Below are positions 36,992 to 45,945 of a stretch of 64,000 nt of DNA, in pieces. This DNA comes from Collybia mongolica. Its lineage: Eukaryota > Basidiomycota > Agaricomycetes > Agaricales > Clitocybaceae. The position numbers and the translations under genes were made by a program. The DNA is taken from assembly GCA_013420905.1 (NCBI GenBank), contig JAAXNY010000006.1:2914001-2978000 (forward strand). Direction: 5' to 3'. The notes beneath the pieces were generated by a model. The model searched no databases. It saw only the letters and a list, made by a program, of their open reading frames with translations, and was not told the origin of the DNA. Numbering within the stretch: the stretch's first letter is position 1; each line of letters begins with the position of its first letter.

Positions 36992-37634
36992 TAGGGTTCT
37001 GGAAGAAACCCCTTATTTATTATCATCATAGTTTCTAACAGATTAGTAACATGTTAGTTACTAACTTGCTCAAAAGGGTATATTAAATATTCCCACACAC
37101 TACATGGTAACGGCATAATCCCACTTTTTGCTCAGTTTATCTGGACAGTTTTGGGCAACTTTGGGGGATTTTGATCCAGATTTTTCACCTGGCCTCTGAA
37201 AAATTATTGGAAAATTATGGAAATCACAATTATTCTCATATTGCTCTAATACCATGTCCTAAAATCATCATCTTGGCTTTCTGCCTTGTGCATAGTCTTA
37301 CAAGCTCTAAAAACCTTACTTGACTGATCTTACATCTCCAATTTTTGTTAATATGTTTTCAGAGAGTTCAGGAGAGGTTAATATCACTCAGTAAAAAGTA
37401 AAAGGGCCAGATGCAGTGCAGGAAGATGAAGAGGAAGGGCCTAACTGGGATTGGTAGGGGGGGGGGGATTTTTTAACAATTTTTAACAGTGTTAATAACA
37501 TTTCTAACAATTTTTAACGCGTTACTAACATCCATGTTAGTAACATGTTATTAATGTCTGTGAATAACCCCCTCCAAAGCTGCCATGTTAGTAACCTGTT
37601 AGTTACTAACCTCGGAGTTTCTTCCTGAACCCTC
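36992..37634. mobile_element. hAT-like MITE, 643 bp
   Basis: Terminal inverted repeats: left TAGGGTTCTGGAAGAAACCC (36992 on); right, read inward from 37634, GAGGGTTCAGGAAGAAACTC, about 17 of 20 matches. Near-identical 8-bp direct repeats flank the ends, as known for hAT elements, whose ends often begin YAGGG. No coding capacity. Both subterminal regions carry repeated palindromic GTTAGTAACATGTTAGTTAC-like words (37043-37064; 37535-37555; 37584-37608). A run of nine G lies at about 37458. The right end is 11 bp from the start codon of the next gene. Confidence 0.75.
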
Positions 37635-37642
37635 CTAAACTA
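37635..37642. repeat. Target-site duplication, right, of hAT-like MITE
   Basis: CTAAACTA, ending 3 bp before the ATG at 37646. Confidence 0.6.
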
Positions 37643-37645
37643 CCG

Positions 37646-38802
37646 ATGTCAAGACCTATGCCTCGTTTGTTTCTTATACGCCATGGTACGACCAACCTCT
37701 CAAAAAATTTCCCTTGCTCATTCTTGTAAATTGATAAATCGATACAGGCGAAACTGAATGGTCACTGAATGGGTTAGTGAAGGGCCTTATTTAATGAAAG
37801 CATAACATCTTCATACATATACATATGGTATTGATAGGAGACATGTCGGTATCGACACATGCTGGTAGCCATTTTCCCATTTCATATACATAACAGACTG
37901 GACGTACCGACCTACCTCTTACTGCAAGAGGAATGGAACAAGTTAGCGAGAAGGCTAAAGTCCTTGTTGGAGATGGTTGTGCGTAACGTTTATCATCAAT
38001 TTTTTTTAAATCGATACTAATACACTACATCAGTGATGGTTGACCCTAAGAATCTATGTACAGTCTTTGTGTCTCCCCGCCAGCGTGCACACAAAACTTT
38101 TCATCTTCTTTTTTCCCATATCCCTGAACTTCCTCACCATATACTTTCGGAAGAAGTAAGGGAATGGGACTATGGTAACCATTTTAGTATCTTCAAATGA
38201 ATTCTGTTTTTGAAAGATCTAAATGTGGTTCAACAGGCGAATATGAAGGTCTCCTGTCGTCCGAAATCAAGGCGAAAAATCCTAATTGGTCCATTTGGAA
38301 AGATGGGTGGGCATCTCAATATCCATTGTGTTATCTCCCCTCCCTACACACATTTCTTAGGTGTCCAGGAGGAGAATCTGTTGCTGAAATGGAAAGCCGT
38401 GTCGACACAGTTGTCGCGAAGGTGTTATCAGTATCAGATAGCTTTTACATTTCCTAAAATGCCTCCAGGTTCGCGAATATCATCGGCAGTACAAAGAGCA
38501 AGGATTGAATACTCGAGATGTCATGATTGTCGCACATGGGCATTTTAGTCGCGTACTGATATCTCGCTGGATCAACTTCCCCCTCCATCTTGGTATCTAC
38601 GTCTCACGCATGTTATTTTGGAACTGACCAGCATACTGAATAGGGACCCACTTCAATGTCGAACCCGGATCAGTATGAATGATTATATCTTACATATACG
38701 CCAGCTAACCCTATTGCATAGGCGGCAATTCTCAGCTATAATCACAATTCTTTGACAGAGCCGGCTCTCAACGCCCTAAACTTGTATGCCAATATCGTAT
38801 AA
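37646..38802 (+). CDS. SHB17: SHB17-like sedoheptulose-1,7-bisphosphatase (histidine phosphatase family)
   Basis: Cytosolic phosphatase of the phosphoglycerate-mutase fold; in yeast Shb17 hydrolyses sedoheptulose 1,7-bisphosphate and feeds riboneogenesis. Ten exons in phase: 37646-37685, 37748-37772, 37838-37844, 37897-37975, 38034-38174, 38237-38306, 38361-38421, 38469-38592, 38644-38672 and 38722-38802; predicted 218 aa, close to other family members as I remember them. Exon 1 ends in the catalytic RHG (LFLIRHG), followed by ETEWSLNG, TGRTDLPLTARG, VFVSPRQRAHKTFHLLF, EVREWDYGEYEGL, CPGGESVAEMESRVD, the second catalytic His in MIVAHGHFSRVL and the C-terminal AAILSYNHNSLTEPALNALN. Exon 3 is only 7 nt (GAGACAT) and supplies Arg-His in the conserved NGRHTG loop. 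The gene is read through so many short exons that no single frame covers more than about 60 residues. Its 5' flank is the MITE described above. Confidence 0.9.
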
Positions 38803-39007
38803 TATTGTTGAGATAGTATTACATAGATGATAGGATTGGTATATACTGAAAATTGCAGAGTACTGTATATATGTAAACGAAATAAGTGATTTTCTGTTGG
38901 CCGTGTTGTCCTATGTTGATTGGCTGAATCATTAAGCATTCACCAATAATTTCCTAGTATTAATCGGCTCGACTCTCGCGCTATCGCCTTTTCTTTCCAT
39001 CTTAATA
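38803..39007. other. Intergenic region
   Basis: 205 bp, AT-rich; holds the 3' UTR of the SHB17-like gene and the promoter of the coiled-coil gene. Nothing else seen. Confidence 0.5.
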
Positions 39008-42000
39008 ATGTCCGAGGTCGAACGACCACTTTCTGTTTCAGAGTTGGACCAGGTTATGGACTTGGTCGCCTCAGAGCCCGCGCGCGCGACTTCGCGTGGA
39101 CACACTCCTCAAGGCGACCACGAGGGCACAAACCCAACCAGGGTGTCCAGTGATGCAGGTTCAACTACGGAGGCTGTACGTGGTGATGGCAGTGCAGGCG
39201 TTGACGAAGACAACGCCACTTCACCTCTTGTACCCTCATTGGGTGAAGGACCTGCACAACCAGCGGGCACTCCCGACGCTGAAGTCAAGCCCAAACCACC
39301 ATCAAGCAAGCAGGTTGTTAGCAAAAGCAAGCCCGTCATGACCGTCAAACCCCCAGCTGGGAAGCCGAACGGTGGACCGCCCACTCCTCTCGTAAAACGG
39401 GTTCGTGGTGACGTGTATGATACCATTATTTCTTTTTACATATATACTTTACAGATTATCAATTCTGGCACCTTTGGTGTTGGATCAGTCAAGCCTGCCT
39501 CCGCAAAAGCCCAAAGTACACTTGCCCCCGTAAAACCTTCAACTACATCTGCACCTGTGCTCAAGAAGTCGACAAGTGCGTCCTCCGCCACATCAAGACC
39601 AACAGCTCCTACTTCCCGCGCACCCACTGCCCCTTCTGCCGTTCCAAATAGAAGGCTTTCTGTGGCTCCTGCCAAGCCGACACCACCTTTGGAAAAACCA
39701 TCTTTATCAGCCTCGGCTAGCGCCAGAGCACCAGTCTCTTCGAGCACCACCCGCGCATCAGTCGTATCTCCAGCTGGTTCAGTCGCTTCTTCTGCATCTC
39801 GCCCAAGGGCCTCTGTTTCGGAGGGTGTTAAGAAGACACCTTTGACATCCCGGCAAAGCATCTCCTCGACAACGAAGCTGCCAGCTACCGGAACAACGAA
39901 ACCACCCCCTGCGAGGTCAGCCACTTCCGCGTCCACAAAGCCAACTCGTCCGACTACTACGTCTATATCATCAATAAAAGAGGTTAGAGAGGATGGAAAA
40001 GCTTTGGATGAATTACAAGCCAAGGTATGTGTCCTCAAGGTTTCGGCTTCATTGTGTTGTCTAAAGACGTTATCATAGCTCAAAGATGCAAATGAGTCGC
40101 TTGCTTCGAAAACCGAAGCTGTTGTCGCACTTGAGGGCCAAGTTGGACAACTCAGTTCCTCCCTTGATGCTGCTCTGGCTGATGTCGAATCCAAGCACCT
40201 GCTGGTTCATGGGCTTGGAGAAGAGAAATCGCTGCTGGAGGCTCAGTTAAGCGAAGCAAAAGCGGCTTTAAGGAACCTTGAATCAGAGCATCAAAATGTT
40301 ATGTCTGTGCTTCAAGCGGTACAACGGGATGTGAGTCGTTTGTATTTATCCTGGTTGGGTATACTCAAATCCCCTCAAAGCTTGAGAGTACGAAGAGTGA
40401 TGTTAACACTCATGACGAATTGGTCCAGACATTGCAGACTCGGATCCAAGCATTAGAGGTGGAGGTGTCATCAGCCAAGGAAAATTTGGAGACCCTGCAA
40501 GTTTCGACGCCTTCTGAAGCATCTACAGCAGCTCTTGCTGATCGTGAAGCACTTTTGATTGCACAAATGAAGTTCAAGACTCTCGAAGGGGATGTGGAGG
40601 TCGCTAAGGCGGAACATACCAAAGCTCTGCAGGAGGCCGAATCACAGCTCAAGGCCTTACAAGAGAAAGCCATATTAGCTGAAGAGCTCAGCGCTCAAGT
40701 AACTCGCCTCAAGGAAGAGAAAGAAGACAACTCTGGGAAGCTTTCAGAGCTTGAAATTGAAATTCTGGAGTTGAAAGAAAGCCAAGAAGCCATCGAGGAC
40801 GAACGCGAGCGCTCACTAGCCAGTGTCAAATCTTTAGAGGAGCAATTGCTCAAGGCTACATCTACAGCACAGCAGGCAGATGATGACTTTAAGGCCAGAG
40901 AGGCCGATCATATTACTCAATTGAACCAAGCAGAAAATGGGTATCGCGAAGCACTCCAGGCCGCATCGGATGAGCATGATAAACTGACATCGACTCTCGA
41001 AGCCCTCCAAACGGAGCTGGCTAAATCACAAGCTGCGCGGGATGAGGCTGATGCCAATGTGCGAGAGGCTGCTGTGCAACATACTATCAAGCTCGAACAA
41101 GCGGAACAAGGATATCTTCGGAAACAAACCGAACTAATGCAAGAGATTGGAAGAATTACTTTGGAGCTCGAGGTACATGATTCACGCGTACAAGTCGTTG
41201 TATAGCTAACTTGACTCCGTTGCAGAGCCAAGAATCATATTACAACTCAAAGGTCAATGTTGTGAAAGAAGAGCACAAAAAATTACTGCAGGAGGCTTTT
41301 GAAAGAGCAAAGGTAATGTTAGTGATTCTTCAATGATTCGATTCGACTTATATCCCCTCAGAATGAAGCCGGAGAAAAACACGCACAAGAATTACAAGCA
41401 CTTCGGAGCACTTCCAGCGCAACTATTGAACAAATTCAGGCCATGAATCGATCTTCACTGGAAGCTTTGAAAGCAGACCACGTATCTGCGATGGATTCCG
41501 AAGTTAAGGGTTTGGAGAAGCAGATTAATAACCTCAAGCTAGATCTGAAAGCCACTCAGGATGATCTCACCAAAGCCAAGGCCGCGCTCGAAGCGGCTCG
41601 CGCTGAAGTGGAAAACCTCACCTCTCAGCGCGACCAAGCTCGGGCTGAGGCTAATTCTGCTCCTGAAACCTCTCCCGAGCATGTCGAAGAACTGGCCCGA
41701 CTAACGCAAGAATTGTCCGTCAAAGAAGATGATTTGGAGGCAGTGACTGGCCTCCTCGGCCTCACCAAAGCATCTCTGACCGAGATGTCTAATAATCAGG
41801 TGAAAGAGCTAGAGGAGGCTGCTAAGTCTCGTGCTGAAGAAGTAACTAAGTTACGTGCAGCACATGATGCAGCTGTTACATTGCTTGTCGCTGAAAAGAT
41901 GGCGCTTGCAAATAATCTTTCGGATGTCCAAGGGGAACTCGCGACATTGAAAGCATCCATTAGCTCCGAGACCAGTTCTCCGAAAAATAATGGAAACGGC

Positions 42001-42441
42001 TCTGTACACCCGCCATCGCATGGAATAATGAAGGAGGAACTCCAGCGAATGCACGAAGCCCATAATCTCAAGATTCATGATATCCAGGCCGAACACGAGA
42101 AAGCCATGAAAGCTCTTAGGTCCGACCTTGAGGCATCCCAAGATAGGACTTCTGAGCTTCAACAAGAAGTCGGCCGGAAGGCGATGGAGATACAATACCT
42201 CGAACAAGATCAGGAAGAGAACCAGGAGCAAATCACGCGGTATGTTGGATTTTTTCGTCTGAAAAGTTTCATCGGAGCGGCGATCGCTTTGGCTCTCATT
42301 TACGGATTCATATAATCTTAATACTGAGGAACATAATTATTGACGCTATTTTCTCCTTGGTTGCCGCCCGGCTATAGATTAAAGGAAGATGTAGATTCCC
42401 TGACTGAGCGCCTTAGCAAGATGGAGCCAGTTTCAGCATGA
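39008..42441 (+). CDS. Long coiled-coil protein with Ser/Pro/Thr-rich N-terminus
   Basis: Not recognised beyond its architecture. Exons: 39008-39400, 39455-40024, 40079-40330, 40381-41172, 41226-41313, 41362-42239 and 42378-42441; about 970 aa. Residues 1-320 are disordered Ser/Pro/Thr/Ala/Lys (KPTPPLEKPSLSASASARAP), resembling a microtubule-binding basic linker. From about residue 325 the protein is heptad coiled coil rich in Glu/Lys/Ala (SKEN, DEHDKLTSTLEALQTELAKS, LEKQINNLKLDLKATQDDL). The last exon adds RLKEDVDSLTERLSKMEPVS. Reading through the last intron instead adds a hydrophobic tail. Exon 5 holds a run of 7 A (41277-41283) that puts the heptad frame out by one base: either a sequence error or a real frameshift. 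A structural or transport adaptor role is possible; none is claimed. Confidence 0.8.
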
Positions 42442-43127
42442 CGAACACGATGACACTTCCCTGGACAGTCGCACCCCCTCCACGACTCAGCTCACGTTGA
42501 ACCCACACTCGCCGTTCATTTCTCAACCCATATTATGCATTTTACTCTACCTGATTTGTGCTCTACCAATTGATGCTTAATACGACCCGCTGCGTTCGAC
42601 TGAATTGTTTATGCACATCATATACCGGATACATGTTCCATTTACCCTCCGATCACATACCCCGTCCAATAAACCGTCTTCATATCATCTGGCGTGTTTG
42701 TGGCCAGGACCCATTACTCTGTATGTCTTTCTATACTAGCCTGTACTACGCAACGTTGGCACATAATGCAAAATTGAGGGCGTCGGTGTTTATCCAACCG
42801 CTCTTCCGTGCCGGGGCTCCTTTGTAGTTCTAAAATCGCCGACGGACTCGCTTTTGATAGCGGTCTCAAAACGTGATATGCATCGACAAGCCAAGGATAT
42901 GACATTTGAAGCTGTAACATCAATGCTGCATATAATAGTGTACAGATACTTAACAATCTGATTCCAGTTGACCCTGTGCGCGAAAAAAAAATCGAGATCA
43001 GGTCATGGCTACTTACTGTGGGCAGGAGCGAATCCAAGGGGTCAAAATAATGAATATCGCGGCTAAGTCCGATCGCTACGGTCCCCAAGAAATATTTATT
43101 GAAATCATTCGAGTTGAACTCAGGTCC
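42442..43127. other. Intergenic region upstream of YHM2
   Basis: About 690 bp. An open minus-strand frame (42714-43292) shows no recognised signature and overlaps the YHM2 start, so I do not call it. Nothing else recognised. Confidence 0.5.
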
Positions 43128-43198
43128 CACTGCCCTTTCGCTCTTTTTTTCCTTACCCTCTCCTTCATTCCTTTCTTTCCTTCCCTCCCCTATACGTG
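43128..43198 (+). promoter_or_regulatory. CT-rich core promoter of YHM2
   Basis: A nearly pure C/T tract (ctttcgctctttttttcctt ... ttccttccctcccc) ends just before TATACGTG and the ATG at 43199. Such pyrimidine tracts mark the start region of well-expressed fungal genes. Confidence 0.6.
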
Positions 43199-44712
43199 AT
43201 GGCCGTCCAAAAAGAACCAGGTCAGAAAGGCGCCAGTTGGTCCAACATTGCTGTTGGTAAGCATACTCCTGTTCTCTACTTGCCCTGTTCACTGAATTGG
43301 ATCGACAGGTGCAATCATGAACATGGTAAATAGTGGTATTCGTTGGTCAGTTTTCATCAGTGAGACTAACATATTCGTGTCTTTCCCGCACAATTAGTTT
43401 GTACGTGGCCCTGCCTCACTTCCTTTAACATTGTTAACGCGACTAATCTATTCGGGATTTACAGGAGGCAAGTCCTTTTATAACGTCAAATAAAATGTTT
43501 TTTCGAATCCCCTTGTGTAGGTTACAACTCTTGGACAACCATTGGAAGTTTTAAAAACGCAAATGGCTGCTAATCGGTCGCAAACCATGTGGCAAGCCTG
43601 CAAAACTGTATGGTCTCGCGGCGGTATTGTTGGGGCATATCAGGGGCTTATTCCATGGGTACGTTTTGCATTCATCATATCCCTATCACTGTCTCATGAT
43701 CATCACAGGCGTGGATCGAGGCATCAACGAAAGGAGCGGTGCTAGTTTTCACAGCTTCCGAGGTTGAAACGGCATCGCTCGCTTCTGGTATCAGCCCAGC
43801 ATTTGCTGGTCTGCTCGGTGGGATGACTGGTGGCGTTGCGCAGGCATATGCAACCATGGGTAGGCCTTTTTAACCACTCGCTGCTCATGATGGATTCGAT
43901 TTATCAAGCAATTGGCTAGTGCATTGCACACAACGTTGCTTGCCTTTAACTAATTATCTTTCGGGACTGGTGTTAATCTGCGTCAGTACCGTTCACATCA
44001 CTGATGCATTATAATATACAGGTTTTACAACATGTATGAAAACTGCTGAGATTACTCGACACAAAACAGCAGCGACTGGTGTTAAACCTCCGTCGACATG
44101 GGCCGTCTTTGCTGATATCTATCGTCGGGAAGGTTTGGCAGGAGTTAACAAGGGCGTTAATGCGGTTGCCGTTCGCCAATGTACGAACTGGGGATCAAGG
44201 TATGGTTCAATTGTACAAGGCACTTTCCTCTAATCACGTACCATACAGAATGGGCTTTGCTCGTTTAGCGGAGACCTCTATTCGAAAGATCAAAGGCAAG
44301 TCGGAGACAGAAAACCTCGGTGCGGTCGATAAAATCATTGCCTCCACAATCGGCGGCGCATTGGCGACATGGAATCAACCCATAGAAGTTATTCGCGTTG
44401 AGGTATGATTGTACAGATAGACCTGTTCGACGTTTGACTCAACATTTCTATAGATGCAATCTATGGCTAAAAGCACTGCCAACGCCAACCGACCCGCAAA
44501 ACTCACAATCATGAATACCCTTTCGTTCATTTACAAAGAAAATGGTATCAAAGGTCTCTATCGTGGAGTCACCCCCCGCATTGGCCTTGGGATCTGGCAA
44601 ACAATCTGCATGGTGTCATTGGCGGACTATGTCAAAATCTGGTGCGCATTTTCTGAGGTTGAGACGAAATACTTTTCTGAAATGACTTAATAGGGTGAAG
44701 GGCAGACAGTAG
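43199..44712 (+). CDS. YHM2: Mitochondrial citrate/2-oxoglutarate carrier YHM2
   Basis: Inner-membrane carrier that exchanges citrate for 2-oxoglutarate and so supports the cytosolic NADPH and acetyl-CoA supply. Predicted 302 aa from ten exons: 43199-43256, 43309-43325, 43398-43400, 43465-43467, 43521-43658, 43709-43859, 44022-44199, 44249-44402, 44454-44641 and 44694-44712. The six-helix carrier fold is shown by [115 protein letters not shown] and [17 protein letters not shown]. These match yeast Yhm2 closely. Exons 3 and 4 are each one codon (TTT, GAG) and the intron after GAG starts with GC. They are inferred because yeast Yhm2 has a residue and then Glu at these places. The final splice to WVKGRQ is preferred over read-through, which gives an unlike 15-residue tail. 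Confidence 0.92.
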
Positions 44713-44934
44713 TACATTGGGTCACATTCATAGAGTTCTATACATATGTTAATTATGCGCATAGATTATATCTTCTAAGTATCGCTTGATGGCTATTTTA
44801 CGTGCATCTCGGTATTCTCATGTGGAAATTCGAATCGTCGGTGCTCGGTGAATTGTTAGCCGGAATATTTGTTGCGTGGACTCTGGTTTCGACTCGTACA
44901 ACCTTGACCTATCTTCCTCTTCATCTCGTTGACC

Positions 44935-45892
44935 ATGAACACCGTATCAGCAACGAAGGGAACGCATCCCCTGCTTCTTCGTTACTTGACCCAGCTGGCT
45001 CTTCATCCTCTTCGAACAAAGGCAATTACAACAGGTATTCCTTTTTTTGACACGTTGATTACACTTTGATTTGAATGCATTCAACACCAAACAGCTGCGT
45101 TATGCTTCTTGCAAGAGGTACTAGGTAGTAATCTTGCAGGAATGCCCGTGAAGAAACCTGCAAAAGATGCCCCTCTCCCGCTACATGTAATGGCAGGCTT
45201 GCATGTTGATATCAAAGCCGTCAAAATGGCGATTTATGGCTTTCTTGTGTCTGCTCCCATAGGACACCTCCTCATTGGAGCACTTCAAAGAGCCTTTGCA
45301 GGGAAGACAGGGACAGGAGCAAAGATAGCACAACTGCTGGCCAACAACTTATTGATCTCGCCAATCCAAGCCTCGGGTAAGTCGATACAGCAGTCACCTA
45401 GATATCTTCTTCGTGAATAACTTATGTAATACAATAGCTTATCTTGCATCTATGGCTGTTATCAACGGTGCAAAGTCAGTTGATGAGGTTATCAAAACTG
45501 TCAGAGCAGGCTTCTTTTCGGTCATTCGGGTAGGTTCTGTCTGCTTGAGTTTATCTTGGTATACTGCTAATACTCTGCCAGATCTCTTGGGTCGTTTCTC
45601 CACTGTCTTTTACAATTGCTCAGAAGTTCATACCTGTAGATGTAAGTTCAAACTAACTTGGGCCCTCCCATCCTTCTAACCAGCACTTAGCTCTGGGTCC
45701 CATTTTTCAACGTTATTCAGTTTATCCTCGGAGTGAGTGTTCCGAGAGCCTGTAATATTATATACATCTTATGTTTTCTAGACATTTTTCAACATGAAAG
45801 TGAAACAGCTGCGCCTGGCGGCAATCAAGAAAGAGAAACTAGAGCGAGAGAAGAGAGAGAGGAAAGAGCAACAGTCTGACCCGTCTACGTGA
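44935..45892 (+). CDS. Mpv17/PMP22 family membrane protein
   Basis: Small four-helix protein of the Mpv17/PMP22 family, found in peroxisomal or inner mitochondrial membrane; members form or regulate small channels. Six exons: 44935-45034, 45095-45376, 45438-45529, 45582-45641, 45691-45732 and 45782-45892; predicted 228 aa. Exon 1 gives the typical start LLLRYLTQLALHPLRTKAIT; exon 2 ALCFLQEVLGSNLAG and helix AIYGFLVSAPIGHLLIG; exon 3 AYLASMAVINGAKSVDEV; exon 4 ISWVVSPLSFTIAQKFIPV; exon 5 the signature LWVPFFNVIQFILG; exon 6 a highly charged tail (KKEKLEREKREERKEQQ). The glycine-rich AGKTGTGAKIAQ insert between the first and second helices and the charged tail resemble the peroxisomal branch. 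Ends 53 bp from the convergent TRS85 stop. Confidence 0.88.
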
Positions 45893-45945
45893 GGATTGAA
45901 ACCACGCAAGGCCGGACCATCTATGTATTATATAGATATTTATAA

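Noticed and set aside
40040..40078. C-terminal end of a shorter coiled-coil isoform at 40078 by intron retention
   Set aside because: The extra residues are short and featureless, unlike the last-intron case, and normal splice sites are strong.
39436..40194. 252-aa minus-strand open frame
   Set aside because: Antisense shadow of the GC-rich, low-complexity N-terminal exon of the coiled-coil gene and crossing its introns.
42714..43292. 192-aa minus-strand open frame upstream of YHM2
   Set aside because: No recognisable domain, overlaps the YHM2 promoter and first exon, and much of it is the complement of the CT-rich tract.
44802..45050. 82-aa frame with a hydrophobic start just before the Mpv17-like gene
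   Set aside because: The ATG at 44935 in another frame gives the true family N-terminus and splices in phase; the 82-aa frame does not.
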